64,000 nucleotides of DNA from Flaccisagitta enflata (Eukaryota; Chaetognatha; Sagittoidea; Aphragmophora): positions 39,742,001-39,806,000 of the forward strand of contig OZ231127.1 of the NCBI GenBank assembly GCA_965153355.1, in the 5' to 3' direction. Position 1 is the first letter of the stretch; each line of letters starts with the position of its first letter. Position numbers and translations under genes: made by a program. Shown one piece after another: positions 42,801 to 51,957 of this stretch. The notes under the pieces were generated by a model. That model saw nothing but the letters and a program-made list of their open reading frames with translations. It did no database searches and had not been told where the DNA came from.

Positions 42801-44479
42801 GTAGTTGAGAACTGAAATCCAGAAGATACAGCCGTCTTGAACTAACACCCTGAGCAGGAAATTTGGCACAAGTCCAATAAAACAATTGATAACTGTTCAA
42901 AATAGATAAAATCTGTCCAAGATATGGCTGGAATGCAAAAATATTGCTATTATAAATACGTAAGAGTCAAAAAGCAGTAAATATCAATTTATTTGAATGT
43001 CAAATAGGGTCTATAAGCCGCAGATTTGACGATTTTGTCTTTGCTCAAGCAAAAAGATAGATGATAACTTGTCAGTCAATTTTGCAGATTTTGGCGTGGA
43101 TCCGGTGCTGCACAGCATTGAGGGACTCAACTTAGTAACCCCCTGCATACACTGCTTGCTTCAGACCACCCCAGTAGTTCTAAAATGGCCTCAAGTACAG
43201 GGTGTACCAACTCAGTTGTAACATAAAGAATCGATGTATCTCTGCTTCTAAAAAAGATAATCTAATTCTGAAAAAAAGTTCTAAAGAGCTTTTGAAAAAC
43301 GATTTTTGCTCAATAAGAGGAAAATGATGGGAAGGTATTATCAGTCATGGAAAAATAGCTTGGAAGTACATGCCTTTTTGCAACCATTTTGCCATTTTTT
43401 ATTGATCTCCTGTGACAATTACTTTTTTTTTAGCTATTATCTGTAGATAATTTAATAAAACATGAAGAGTTGGACTCAAATTAAAGGTATCCTGCATAGT
43501 GAAAGAGATCTGATAGAAAAATTCATATTTTTTTGAAAAGATAGCATGATATTTGCCAAGTTCATGCCTTTGAAAATCGAGTTGTTTATTTTTGAATGTG
43601 GTTTTGAAGAAAGAAAAAAGAAAATCTTCAATATTTTGAGGATGTTTTTCAATGGGGCCAAAAACTACTGCAAAAATTCTTCAATTTGGGACCAATCTCA
43701 GGTCTCTAGCTCAATCCATTTAGAAATGAGAGCCTCTTAAAGAAAAAGTGTCTATGAGCAATGTCAGCCAAAATTGCAAATTGAGAAATAGCTGCATTAT
43801 TTAAGGTTGTTAATGTGTAAAATTCTTTTCTGAACGGAAAAATTTTATTAGCATGAGCAAAAATCGGTTTTTAAGAGCTCTTTGGAACTTTTTTCAGAAT
43901 GGGATTATCTCCTTTTGAAGCAGAGATACATCGATTCTTTATGTTACAACTGAGTTGGTACACCCTGTATAAGTGTTTCCCTTCATCAAATTTTGCCGGT
44001 AAAAAACCATCAAAATCTAACACCGCATTTCTAGTTTGAAGCTTTCTATGGCAGAGAGTGGTCGCATGACTGATCAACGGCGCATTCTTACGTCCAGTAG
44101 AGCTAGTCAGGAGGTTATGTTTCAAATTTCAACTCACTGGGCCATCTAGAAATATCGTTTTTATGTCAATACGTTTGTGCCAAATTTCCTGCGCAGGGTG
44201 TTATGCATATCCGTCAGTCACATGCACATGACAATCACATTCTAAAAAAGATCGGTATATATTGTCATTCGCTTCTTTTCGTTCAGGTGAAGACGAAAGG
44301 TCGATTGATCGACATGAGTGACCTCGAGACGGACCCTTTGCTCGCCACACAAAAGCGATTCTACCTGCCCCTCGTCCTCTTCTCCTTCTTCATCGCTCCC
44401 GCAGCTGTGCCTTACTTGTCATGGGGAGAGACATGGGCTAATGCCTACTTCGTAGCAGGAGTGCTACGGTATTGATTTT

Positions 44480-44570
<91 letters not shown>

Positions 44571-45013
44571 CGCGCGCGCTTCAGTCCTTGTACATAACTG
44601 TTATTTAAAGAAAGAAAGCAAGAAAAAGAGAGAAACAAAAAAAACAAAGAAAGAAACAAAAAAAAAAAAAACAAAGAAAGAAACAAAAAAAAACAAGAAA
44701 GAAACAAAAAACAAAGAAAGGAACAAGCAAATAAAGGGAGTATTGCATAAATGAATAAATGAAGTATAAGAGAAGACGAGGTACGTAATACGTATCATCA
44801 TTGAGAAATCCATCAAACCGGGATTCAACAAAATCTTTTCACTCATTTCAAAGCTTGGTGATGTGTTGGAACGCGACATGGACGGTGAATTCGTTGGCAC
44901 ATATTGTTGGAACCCGTCCTTACGAAAAAATGGCCAACTCGGCCGAAAACATCTTTGTTGTCTTTTGCGCGGTCGGCGAAGGATTTCACAACTATCATCA
45001 TTGGTCCGTTGTT

Positions 45014-45055
<42 letters not shown>

Positions 45056-45108
45056 ATTTCTGTTGTGGTGGTTGTGGTTGTTGTTACATTTGTTCTTTGA
45101 TGTTGTTT

Positions 45109-45190
<82 letters not shown>

Positions 45191-46541
45191 GTTATTCTCG
45201 TTGTTGTTGCATTTGTTCTTTATTGTGAAAATGTTGAATTTGTGGTCGTATGTCTTTCCGTGTTGTCAAGCGATTCTTTGAGAGGCTTTGTTATTCCGTC
45301 GATCCGTCCGTGACGCACAGGTAAAAAATGTGAAAACGCGGATTGGAGAAGCCGCGCTTGTGTGTGGCTGGGGGCGGGATGTGGTCCGGGTTATACGCCC
45401 CCTTCTCACGTGTCTGCGGAAATATTGTAACCCTGCGTTACTTTTATTTGTATAGCTCTGTTTCTTCCGTTCCCTTTTAGTTTTCCTCATGATTATTCGA
45501 TCTCTGAGTCAAACATCCGAGGATTTTCCCTCTTCTTCAACATTGGCACAGGTAAAAACTCACTGACAAGTTTCAACCCGCTTTACCCGCTTCAAAAGTT
45601 TAAATTTGATGGGTGGGTTAGCGAAGTATGTACTAGTAATTGAACTGTAAAATGTCCGCGGAAGCGGTGGTGATGAAAGCGGCATAAAAACCGACCGCTT
45701 CTGCATCCTTAGACTTACGTGCGTTTCCAAAATTGGAGCAATAAAGCCGGCTATAATTCAAACAATTATTACAACAATAATTACTGCAAATAACATTTTG
45801 TTCATTACAGCCGGCTGTAATTTCAATACGATTGTTGCAACATTTTGTTTAAAAGTAGTCAGTTGGATCAGAGTCGACGGTATGATATGTTTACCAACAA
45901 TATTACGTTTTGTCCACTGTCTCTTGAGTCGCTAGTCCGCCACTGAAATGTGCCATACAGCAAATTCAATTCTGTAAAACAGAGAACGACCGTATTCAGT
46001 ATTCACCCATTTAATGTCATCCGCTAATCCGTCTGTCGGTCGGGCTTAGAATTCGTTTGTATCAGAGACATCTCAGCGCTATAGTCGCCAAGCGACTCTT
46101 AGACGGTGATAGTGATACCGTTGTGCGACTTTCTTCTCTCATACATTGAAATGTATCATGTTGTTCATTGATTCTATTTCCTTTTGCATTGTCATTGATT
46201 CCTGAAAAAACACATTGCTTAGAGATCATTTTTGATCGATTGCTACTACATGTGATTCACTCTTCATTTGCAGACGGTGTGTCCGTCAGGCGAAAGCCCG
46301 CCGGTAGGTGGCGAAGTACACATGATATGCTCCATATCATCTCCTGAATCCTTAAAATGCCTTTTATTGTTATTTTGTTTTGGCCACTGCAGTTTTCATC
46401 GACCTGATGGCATGTGTTGGACTAGCGTACGACAGACGAAAGATGAAAGATGTGATAATTAAGGAAAAACAAAAGAATCATGGGGACGGGAACTCCAATC
46501 GTCAGTTGTTTAACCCATTCCGATGGACATTACGTACTTGA
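25767..46541 (+). CDS. Acyl-CoA Δ9 (stearoyl-CoA type) fatty acid desaturase, seven coding exons
   Basis: Exons 25767-26007, 31322-31484, 42546-42648, 44287-44468, 44854-45003, 45481-45551 and 46393-46541 join in frame to 352 aa and a TGA stop. It is an endoplasmic-reticulum di-iron enzyme that introduces a cis double bond at C9 of saturated acyl-CoA using cytochrome b5. All three histidine boxes are present: H97-x4-H102 (GAHRLWAHRSYKA), H134-x2-H137-H138 (DHRVHHKFSETDADPHN) and H275-x2-H278-H279 (GEGFHNYHH). NATWTVNSLAH, GTRPYEKMANSAEN and FIDLMACVGLAYDRRKM are also typical. The N-terminal 45 residues are Ser/Thr/Pro-rich. The start at 25767 has an in-frame stop upstream at 25755, so it is plausible. 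FPHDYS replaces the usual FPYDYS, and one residue is missing after the exon 4/5 junction (VLR-LVM rather than LRYTLVL). Two antisense genes lie in introns 1 and 2. Confidence 0.95.
26409..27130 (-). CDS. Small secreted protein, possible neuropeptide-type precursor, nested antisense
   Basis: Exon 1 (27130-27071) encodes MSSEMKLYVIAFLGTLVLAM. Exon 2 (26714-26409) follows a TTTGACAG acceptor and ends at TGA, giving 121 aa. The signal peptide is clear, with likely cleavage after VSA at residue 23. The mature part begins with an acidic, Ala/Glu-rich region and ends in a basic segment, SVRNNIGFYRPSRYHGRKGR, then KGFGYGNQYES. The Gly followed by Arg-Lys after RYH would suit prohormone cleavage and C-terminal amidation, which is why a peptide precursor is suggested. 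The sequence matches no peptide family I can name. It lies wholly inside intron 1 of the desaturase on the opposite strand. An alternative is a small Gly-rich secreted structural or antimicrobial-type protein. Confidence 0.72.
27587..28000. mobile_element. Fully palindromic MITE with TA target site
   Basis: The ends CACATGGACGCAAAATACAG (left) and its complement (right) are each flanked by TA (27585-27586 and 28001-28002). The arms pair through to the centre near 27790 (GCGTCATCAGAG with CTCTGATGACGCCAC). The TA duplication suits Tc1/mariner-type mobilisation. It lies in desaturase intron 1. Confidence 0.8.
28345..28577 (+). mobile_element. Type P short element with complete tail
   Basis: It starts AACAAGACCGGATACACGGC and continues GTGCGGGTGGGCAGG. 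A CAAAAACG-rich segment and CCGACCGG tetranucleotides follow, then GTAGG and the hairpin GGTCGCGT-AGC-ACATGACT (28556-28574, decayed), ending AAAATG. This copy shows the full order body, tetranucleotide core, hairpin. Confidence 0.8.
28636..30844. mobile_element. DNA transposon with terminal inverted repeats of about 650-700 bp
   Basis: The left end CGGTCTAATATCCGC (28636) is matched by the complementary right end (30830-30844). The arms pair to about 29310 and 30170, for example AAGATGCCTAAAATGCATTA at 28922 and its complement near 30546. A short unique interior of about 860 bp includes an ORF fragment with an acidic tail. No clear target duplication was found. It lies in desaturase intron 1. 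Confidence 0.85.
29357..29578 (+). pseudogene. Acidic C-terminal fragment of a possible transposase
   Basis: The frame contains QPMETEDKEEQLNQS, then an acidic run and SEDDYSDDEDIDNA before the stop. It sits in the unique centre of the long-TIR element at 28636-30844. Acidic tails like this end some DDE transposases, but no catalytic motif is visible, so this is suggestive only. Confidence 0.35.
31010..31216 (+). mobile_element. Hairpin-tailed short element, body type B, copy 1
   Basis: The body contains GATCTCACCGTGGCCAAAAA and GTTTTTGCACAGGCGTAACG. GGAC/CGAC tetranucleotides follow, then CTCTTATAG, and a perfect hairpin AGATGCG-AGGA-CGCATCT (31195-31212) ending in AAAAAC. A reverse copy with the same body lies at about 48290-48465. 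Confidence 0.82.
31491..31790. repeat. GA, GAA and AAAG microsatellites right after a splice donor
   Basis: GA (31491-31569), GAA (31570-31651) and AAAG (about 31690-31780) runs start 6 bp after the donor of the exon at 31322-31484 of the desaturase gene. Confidence 0.95.
31870..33475. repeat. Three successive minisatellites of 11, 14 and 10 bp
   Basis: An 11-bp array with consensus AAACCAGACTC or AAACCAGACTT spans about 31870-32565. A 14-bp array with consensus AAACCAGCAGACTT spans about 32566-32825. A 10-bp array with consensus ATGACCAAAA spans about 32826-33475. The first two share the AAACCAG core. The whole block ends at a hairpin-tail module. It lies in desaturase intron 2. Confidence 0.95.
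33480..33568 (+). mobile_element. Tetranucleotide-hairpin tail module with perfect 18-bp palindrome
   Basis: GTGTTACGGACAG, then CCGA/CGGA tetranucleotides and GGTTGTAG, precede AGTCGCGTGCACGCGACT (33549-33566), a perfect palindrome, followed by AAAAAC. It directly abuts the 10-bp minisatellite, which here occupies the place of a body. Confidence 0.82.
33757..35170. mobile_element. Foldback element with TACT target duplication, interrupted by a LINE fragment
   Basis: The ends CACAGTGGGCCTTAATTGGA (left) and its complement (right) are flanked by TACT (33753-33756 and 35171-35174). Inside, 34630-35095 is a palindrome (TTTGATAGGTCGCACTATAT with AGTGTGACCTATCAAAT). The left half is interrupted by the reverse-transcriptase fragment at 33902-34615. 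Confidence 0.75.
33902..34615 (-). pseudogene. Non-LTR retrotransposon reverse transcriptase, 5'-truncated
   Basis: The open frame runs DFYSIYVDELVDILTKRNVG...LLYADDMALMSPSLKGLQ, which includes the catalytic Y-A-D-D box. The thumb and C-terminal region follow, with LNPKKTRNMSFGK, YLGVNLVSG, ANCILRID and PILTYAIEVISV. The frame then ends. This is the 3' half of a LINE (jockey/CR1-like). It is cut off at the 5' side near 34615, as is usual for non-LTR elements, and lacks endonuclease and ORF1. It is not expected to be active. It lies in desaturase intron 2, inside a foldback element. Confidence 0.88.
36060..36440 (-). mobile_element. Interspersed repeat, body type C, reverse copy
   Basis: Read on the minus strand it carries TTGGAAAAAAGTCGAAG, AGCTGATTCTCCTCTTTCAG, CGCCAAGCAGAATTCTGTGC and TGCATCCTGGCAGCACAG, then a GCTTTGTCGGTCAG tail with tetranucleotides (about 35990-36055). 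It matches 7900-8640 in order. It lies downstream of the GPCR gene. Confidence 0.75.
36563..38200 (-). CDS. Rhodopsin-class (class A) GPCR, orphan, 5' end missing
   Basis: Three exons were found on the minus strand: 38200-38039 (extracellular N-terminus with NCS glycosylation site and TM1, AIASIAFSSIVFNALLVFFF), 37687-37197 (TM2 to TM5) and 36998-36563 (TM6, TM7 and tail, TGA stop). TM2 reads LHLFGLAVSDLTVGAAAICL. The cytoplasmic end of TM3 is FNRS where most class A receptors have DRY, and TM7 has NLFVY in place of NPxxY, followed by the helix-8 sequence KKFRHDFARLLRRE. About 362 residues are covered. No initiator Met is in the first exon found, and an in-frame stop precedes its acceptor, so a further 5' exon exists upstream. 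The exon A donor is either GTTGGT (in frame) or the stronger GTAAAA (out of frame), which is unresolved. The ligand is unknown. The gene lies antisense inside desaturase intron 2. Confidence 0.8.
38505..38755. repeat. 21-bp minisatellite
   Basis: About eleven units have the consensus CAGACCTATCCCGAGCTCTAT, with single-base variants. It lies upstream of the GPCR 5' exon found, in desaturase intron 2. Confidence 0.92.
38855..39645. mobile_element. Cluster of hairpin-tail modules
   Basis: Tails lie at 38855-38912 (AGGTGC...GCATCT with one G-T pair), 39190-39250 (degenerate), 39280-39335 (AATCGC...GCGACT) and 39555-39645 (AAGTGCG-AGGA-CGCAATT, one mismatch). Each has a GGAC/CCGA tetranucleotide run before CTTATA. 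The inverted sequence GTTATTACACCTGTACACAT / TGTACAGGTGTTAC near 38917 and 39118 suggests another small foldback between them. Confidence 0.65.
39728..39821. repeat. (AAAG)n microsatellite
   Basis: About 23 units of AAAG in desaturase intron 2, soon after a hairpin tail. Confidence 0.95.
40507..41080. mobile_element. Minisatellite-cored inverted-repeat element, copy 1
   Basis: GGGCAGCGGCCCCGAAGGGG and the following CGATGACCTATGCTTTCACA start at 40507. Their complement ends near 41022, giving arms of about 70 bp. Between them lie about twenty units of a roughly 20-bp repeat (CCCAAATCCCAGCCTCGAGG type), itself changing orientation near 40810. The conserved end GGTACCGCTGACCAT follows at about 41065. 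Confidence 0.82.
41091..41525. mobile_element. Minisatellite-cored element, copy 2 (CAGCCCTCTCA type)
   Basis: About 20-bp units with consensus CAGCCCTCTCAGGCCCAAAA run from 41091 to 41400. The end block TGTCCTAGAGGACATCGGCC, then TTTGGGGCCGCTGCCCTG, and the terminal GGTACCGCTGACCATGTGCG with GATGACTAGT follow. This terminal block is nearly the same as at 52380-52490. Confidence 0.8.
41532..42250. mobile_element. Minisatellite-cored element, copy 3 (CCTCGAGG type)
   Basis: It begins TTGGGCAGCGGCCCCAAAG at about 41532, followed by a short pyrimidine stretch. About 25 units of a 20-bp repeat follow (GCTCAAATCCCAGCCTTGAG type). It ends with GGTACCGCTGACCATCTAAC and GCTTTTGCGACTAT at about 42250. 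It directly follows copy 2, so two elements lie in tandem. Confidence 0.85.
42845..44202. mobile_element. Nested TA-flanked MITEs filling desaturase intron 3
   Basis: The outer element has ends ACACCCTGAGCAGGAAATTT and, in complement, ACACCCTGCGCAGGAAATTT, flanked by TA. The inner element (43198-43967) is palindromic, with CAGGGTGTACCAACTCAGTT ends and TA on both sides. Together they make up most of the 1.6-kb intron. The TA duplications suit the Tc1/mariner superfamily. There is no transposase. Confidence 0.8.
44481..44579. repeat. (GT)n passing into (GC)n, Z-DNA prone
   Basis: A GT run of about 80 bp followed by about 16 bp of alternating GC starts roughly 12 bp after the donor of the desaturase exon ending at 44468. 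Confidence 0.95.
45009..45192. repeat. (TTG)n microsatellite in two blocks
   Basis: TTG runs at about 45009-45057 and 45097-45192 start about 5 bp after the donor of the desaturase exon ending at 45003. Confidence 0.95.
45262..45465 (+). mobile_element. Short interspersed element, body type D, copy 3
   Basis: It has a decayed hairpin (TCAAGCGATTCTTTGAGAGG), GCTTTGTTATTCCGTC and CCGTCCGTG, then the D body with GGGTTATACGCCCCCTTCTC and TATTGTAACCCTGCGTTACT. It fills much of desaturase intron 5, ending near the acceptor at 45480. Confidence 0.75.
46083..46097 (+). repeat. Solitary hairpin AGTCGC-CAA-GCGACT
   Basis: A perfect 6-bp stem of the tail-hairpin type follows a CCGTCTGTCGGTCG tetranucleotide run near 46030. 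It is a further decayed tail, in desaturase intron 6. Confidence 0.6.
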
Positions 46542-46707
46542 TGTTTTGCCGTCTCTCTTAAGTATTCTTGTCGCCTTCATCAATCATTTTTGTGTCATTT
46601 TTGGATGTCATCAAATCTGTAAATCTCAATTTCGCTTCGAGGCTTTTTGCATTTAACTCTCTTTTGTTTTATAAATTTATAAATTTGTTACGGACTCTCA
46701 CTCATAG

Positions 46708-46955
46708 CTTTTTAGTTGCGGACACGCAACTCTATAGGAGGCTTTGTCCACCGATTGATCCAACGGTCGATCCTTTGATCTGTCGGTCCATGAGCACGAG
46801 TCTAAAAGTGGGAAAATGAGCGTTTTAGATGCTTTTCACATATGCGTGTGGGGGAGTTGGGCATGGGTGGAGGTTGGATGCCCCTGCCCATCCGTCTGCA
46901 ACGATATTGTGACCCCGCGTCACTAGTCTTATTTTTCTTATTTTAAGAGCCTCAT
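46708..46955 (+). mobile_element. Short interspersed element, body type D, copy 4, with intact hairpin
   Basis: The perfect hairpin AGTTGCG-GACA-CGCAACT (46714-46731) is followed by CTATAGGAGGCTTTGTCC, short tetranucleotides and the D body ending TATTGTGACCCCGCGTCACT. The loop is identical to those at 23972 and 24047, while one stem pair differs on both sides. Confidence 0.82.
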
Positions 46956-46960
46956 GAACA

Positions 46961-48186
46961 CACAGCGGCGTAGGGCAGGTATATGGGCAGGGGCGTCAGG
47001 CCCCAATCTGTGCCCGACTCAATACTGTGTCCGACTCACTATGTAATTGCTTTTATCCACATAAGAGTTAAAAAAAGTGGGTGAATAACATGTAGTTTAA
47101 TCGTTGCAGAGGAGGGGTGTAGGTTTCAATACAGAAAAAAAAACTGTTGAGATATCACTTGATAGTTTAAAAAAAAATTATGCAAAAGAAAAAAATAAAA
47201 AAATTTTAAAAATGAATAAAAAAAAATAATTAGGATAAAAGTATGGAAAAAAATATTTTGAAGATGATAAAAATGTTATCATATAGAAAAGAATTCATCA
47301 AATTAAAAGAAATATTTTTAAAAAAAATATCAAAAGATAAAAAAATTCTAAAAAAAATTTAAAAGATAAAAAAAAAATCTTTATATGAAAAGATATTGAT
47401 TATAAAAAAAATTTCAAAAATCAAATATATTTTAATGATTGAAAAATTTACTGATCTTAGCCTGCGTGCCTCCCCTGGCCATATTTCCCTGAGGGGAACA
47501 TATTTCAACGACATTCATTTCCACTTATTCTTATTGATCTTTTAAGATCTATTTAAGACTGGCTTTGTATCTACATCCGTGCAATCTGTTACTACTAGTG
47601 CCAGCACAGTTTTTAGGTGCGACAAAGCACCTCTATAACTAGCTGTGTCCATCGGTCGGTCTGTCTGTCTGTGGGGTAACGCATTCGTTCGACGATCCTC
47701 ACGTCGCACCTTATTGGCCTACTTGGCCTTGTTCAGGGTCAACAGAACAAAACCTTACTTTTTATTCTACTTTTTTTTCTCCCATTTCATTTTTTCTCCT
47801 CCTCTTTCTTTCATATTTTTCAGAGTTAATGGGACAAAACGACCTTACTTTATTTGCTGTTTTCTTTCCTCTCTTATTTCGTTCTTCTTTATTGTCTCCC
47901 ATTCTTTTTTTTTCCTTTGTTTTTTTTTCTTTCTATCTTTCTTTCTTTTTGTTTTTTTGTCTTTTTATCTTTCTTTCTTTCCTTTTTTCTTACCCTGTAA
48001 AACCTTTTTTTCAGTCCCATTTGTTGTTTTTTTTTTTCTTTTTTCAGCCTCTTCTCCCTTACTTTTTTTCTTTTTTTTTTTTTTGAACAATTGTATCAGA
48101 CTGCCATCTGTGTCCGACTGCCATCTGTGTCCGACTGTAGGGGCGTCAGCTGACGCCCCTGACGCCCCTCCTCCTACGCCGCTGTG
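46961..48186. mobile_element. hAT-like non-autonomous element with CAGCGGCGTAG ends
   Basis: The left end CACAGCGGCGTAGG and the right end CCTACGCCGCTGTG are complementary. The subterminal GGGGCGTCAG blocks are also complementary. If the element starts at CAGCGG, the 8-bp flanks TGAACACA and TGTATACA agree at six positions, a possible decayed hAT duplication. The interior is AT-rich and T-rich, with a type A short element (47611-47735) nested in it. There is no ORF. Confidence 0.7.
47611..47735 (+). mobile_element. Hairpin-tailed short element, body type A, copy 5 (best preserved)
   Basis: The perfect hairpin AGGTGC-GACAAA-GCACCT (47615-47632) is followed by CTATAAC, GGTC/TGTC tetranucleotides, AACGCATTCGTTCGACGATC and TTGGCCTACTTGGCCTTGTT. 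It is nested within the hAT-like element. Confidence 0.88.
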
Positions 48187-48289
48187 TATACATTGCTTTG
48201 CATTGTTCTATTTTAAGAGCCTCATGAATACATTGCTTTAAGTAGAGTTGAGCCAATTGTAGTGCGTTGGAAGGAATTATTTCAGCCGC

Positions 48290-48465
48290 ATTTTTACATG
48301 CGTCCATCAGGAGCGTATCCCAATAAGAGGGTCTGTCTGTCCGTACGTCCGTCCGTCGGTATGTACGTCCGTTACGCCATTGCAAAAACCTTGTTTCTCA
48401 GCTTTTTTTTTTTTTTGGCCACGGTGAGATCCCTACCGAATTAAATGATCGACAAACATGATTTG
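48290..48465 (-). mobile_element. Hairpin-tailed short element, body type B, reverse copy
   Basis: Read on the minus strand it carries GGGATCTCACCGTGGCCAAA, GTTTTTGCAATGGCGTAACG and GGACG tetranucleotides, then CCTCTTATTGGGATACGC, a decayed hairpin. The body is the same as at 31010-31130. Confidence 0.75.
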
Positions 48466-50799
48466 AGAGCCTCTCTTGCCATTCTGTATTTTCGGCAGTC
48501 TGTTCTACCATCTGTCTCTCCATATATATGCCACATGTTTAGTGCCAAATTCAATACAGGCAAAGAAACAGTCCGGACGCATCGTTGCCCGGTCCGGCTG
48601 GTTGATTTCTCCCCGGAAGTTTCAACCAAAACTTGCGACCATTTTGCCTTGCCCGGAAAATTTGAATTAAGGTCGCACTCACAGACTTGTTTGAAAGACT
48701 GATTTTTTGAAAACAACATGTTAAAAATTCAGATTGAACTGAACATTGAAACGATTGCAATGATGACGTCGACTATGTAGCGTAAAAGACATTAGTCATT
48801 TGCAGTATACAAGTAAATTACTCTATCTTGTTAACGCAAAGAAAGACAGGCAGCGGCGACAAACTCGAGCGGTTCGGAACGTGGAAGACTTTCTCCTCAA
48901 GCGGCTGCGGCGGATCCAACCTATGAGTATGAAATTGACAATTCACGTCATTTTTGCTCGGTTTATTCGGATTCAGACTGAGCAAATAAAACTAAACGCC
49001 ATCATTCGAATGTTAATGTTATTAGCAGACGATCGTGTGAGCAGATGGAGCAGGCATATATGCATGCGGCTGGATGCGCCTTTGACTTATCTTCTCCGGT
49101 CTGTTGGCCTCTCTCCTTTTCCCTTCCCTCGGTCAGGGTTGCATATTTGTTAACCTTTTCTCGTCATTTTGGAACAGGGGACAAGTCCGTAAGCATGCGC
49201 ATGAAAATTAAGGTCGAATACAGGTGTGCAGACGCGGTGAGGCCATGAGGGGTAGCAGATAGACAATAGATAGTATGTTTACCCCTTCATGGGTGCGGGC
49301 TACCTGTACCTGGACGGAATTTACTATTTTTATGTTTTTATAATGTAAAACAAAACAGTGGCAAACTTTTTGACCAATTTTGGATACCGCGAGTTCCATT
49401 TATTCATCACCACTCCAAGCTGGTTGTGGTGAAAATGTTGAAATTTGGTCACTTTGGGCTCAAAATTGGGCCACTTTGGTTTTGAAATTTGACCCAAAAT
49501 CTGTGAGATTATGAAACTAGAGCTCAAGAGCTAACCAGTGGTGCAATCCGCATGTTGCTATCGGTTTTTGTTAAGATTTGAGAGCTTTTCAAAGATGGAA
49601 GGGTAAGAAGGTTTTTTAACCAGATGAATTTGGTGGTCAATTTTGACATTTTTTACAATTTTTGATATATCTCCGCTTTGGATGGACAAATTTGGATGAA
49701 ATTGGTGACCAAATTGAAGAGTTTTTGATGCTCTAACTGAATCTGGTAAAATTTTTGATCGATATGACCCTCAAAATTTTTGGAAGACTCTAGAAGCAGG
49801 TGCTAAAAAGTGAATTTTTTCGCCATTTTGGCTACTTTGGTCAAATAATTTGGGCACTTCCGAGATGGAAAATGACAAAAAAATCAGTGGGCAAATTAAA
49901 CTACCGTTCAAGATCTAGCCAATGGTGCAATCGGCATGTCAATAGGTTAAAGCATATAGATTTGGCAAAGCTTCAAAGATCAGTGGGTATGATAAAATGA
50001 CATTTTTTGGTAATTTTGGTCATTTTGGACTCAAAATCAGGCCACTTCCATTTATAAATTTGCCCCGAAATCTGTGAGATTATAAAACTAGAGCTCAAGA
50101 GCTAACCAGTGGTGCAATCCGCATGTTGCTATTGTTTTTTGTTAAGATTTGAGAGTTTTTCAAAGATGGAAGGGTATGAGGGTTTTATTACCAGATGAAT
50201 TTTGTGGTCAATTTTGACATTTTTTATAATTTTTGATATATCTCTGCTTTGGATGGACAAATTTGGATGAAATTGGTGACCAAATTGAAGAGTTTTTGAT
50301 GCTCTAACTGAATCTGGTAAAATTTTCGATCGATATGACCTTCAAAATTTTTGGAAGACTCTAGAAGCAGGTGCTAAAAAGTGAATTTTTTTCGCCCTTT
50401 TGGCTACTTTGGTCAAATAATTTGGGCACTTCTGAGATAGAAAATGATAAAAAATCAGTGGGCAAATTAAACTTCTGTTCAAGACCTAACCAATGGTGCA
50501 ATCGGCATGTCAATAGGTTTAAGCATATAGATTTGGCAAAGCTTCAAAGATCAGTGGGTATGATAAAATAACATTTTTTGGTTATTTTGGTCATTTTGGG
50601 CCAACTGATATAGCTGGTTAATGTCTTGTGCACGCGCCTAAAAATTAATTGAAGAACACAGCATTATACGATAATTTTTTGCTGCTTCCTATATTTCTTT
50701 TAAAAAATGCCCACTGATTTTTTGTCATTTTCTATCTTGGAAGTGCCCAAATTATTTAACCTAAGTAGCCAAAAGGGCGAAAAAATTCACTTTTTGGTC

Positions 50800-51350
50800 A
50801 GCGGCCCTGGAGGGACCGATGACCTATGATTCCACATAGGGCAAATTTTTTGGTTTCCGTCCGTCAATCCATCCGTCTGTCCCCCCATGCCTAGAATATC
50901 GCCTCCTGGGCCTGAAATTAAGCCTTTCAGACCCCAAATCAGGCCTATCAGATCCCAAATCAGGCTTTCTAGACCTCAATCAGGTCTTTCAGACCCCAAA
51001 TCAGGGCTAAGCCCACCCTAAATCAGGCCTTTTGGACCCCTGATCAGGCCTTCCAGACCTCAAATCAGGCCTTCCCAGCCCATAATCAGGCCTTGAGCTC
51101 TAAATCAGACAAAAATTTAGGCCTCTAAGCCCCAACACCAGTTTTTCAAACCTCTCAGATCAGGCATCTTAGACCTCAAATCAGACAACTCAGACCTCAA
51201 CTCAGGCTACTTGGACCCTTCAATTGTCCAGCTTGGAATCATAGGTCATTGGCCCCTTGGGGGCCGCTGCCCCACTTTTTATCTCATGCCAACATAAACC
51301 AACAAAGGGGCATTGGGTACCGCTGACCATGTAACGCTTTTGCGACTATA
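50800..51350. mobile_element. Minisatellite-cored element, copy 4, nested
   Basis: It starts GGTCAGCGGCCCTGGAGGGA, continues with about 15 units of a roughly 20-bp repeat (AGACCCCAAATCAGGCCT type), and ends GGTACCGCTGACCATGTAAC, GCTTTTGCGACTATA. It interrupts the CACTTTTT/AGCACC site of the surrounding foldback. Confidence 0.85.
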
Positions 51351-51957
51351 AGCACCTGCTTCTAGAGTCTCCCAAAAATTTTGAAGGTCATATTGATCAA
51401 AAATTTTACGAGATTCAGTTAGAGCATCAAAAACTCTTCAATTTGGTCACAAATTTCATCCAAATTCGTCCATTCAAGGCAGAGATAAATCAAAAATTGA
51501 AAAAAATGTCAAAATTGAAAAGAAATTCATCTGGTAATAAAACCCTCATACCCTTCCATTTTTGAAAAAACTCAAATCTTAATAAAAAACGACAGCAACA
51601 TGCGGATTGCACCACTGGTTAGCTCTTGAGCTCTAGTTTCATAATCTCACAGATTTTGGGTCAAATTTATAAAGAGAAGTGGCCCGATTCTGAGCCCAAA
51701 ATTACCAAAATTACCAAAAATTACCAAAATTACCAAAAATTACCAAAATTACCAAAAATGTCATTTTATCATATCCACTGATCTTTGAAGCTTTGCCAAA
51801 TATATATGCTTTTACCTAGTGATATGCCGATTGCACCATTGGTTAGATCTTGAACAGAAGTATTATTTGCCCACTGATTTTTTGTCATTTTCTATCTCGG
51901 AAGTGCCCAAATTGTTTGACCAAAGTAGCCAAAATGGCGAAAAAATTCACTTTTTGG

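Noticed and set aside
46268-46462. Alternative 64-residue frame over the last desaturase exon
   Set aside because: It reads the exon in a different frame. The frame continuing FIDLMACVGLAYDRRKM is in phase with the upstream exons.
48800-49250. Possible exons in a GC-richer patch (NVEDFLLKRLRRIQP and a Cys-containing frame)
   Set aside because: The candidate frames do not join in phase and lack convincing acceptor-donor pairs. Composition alone is too weak.
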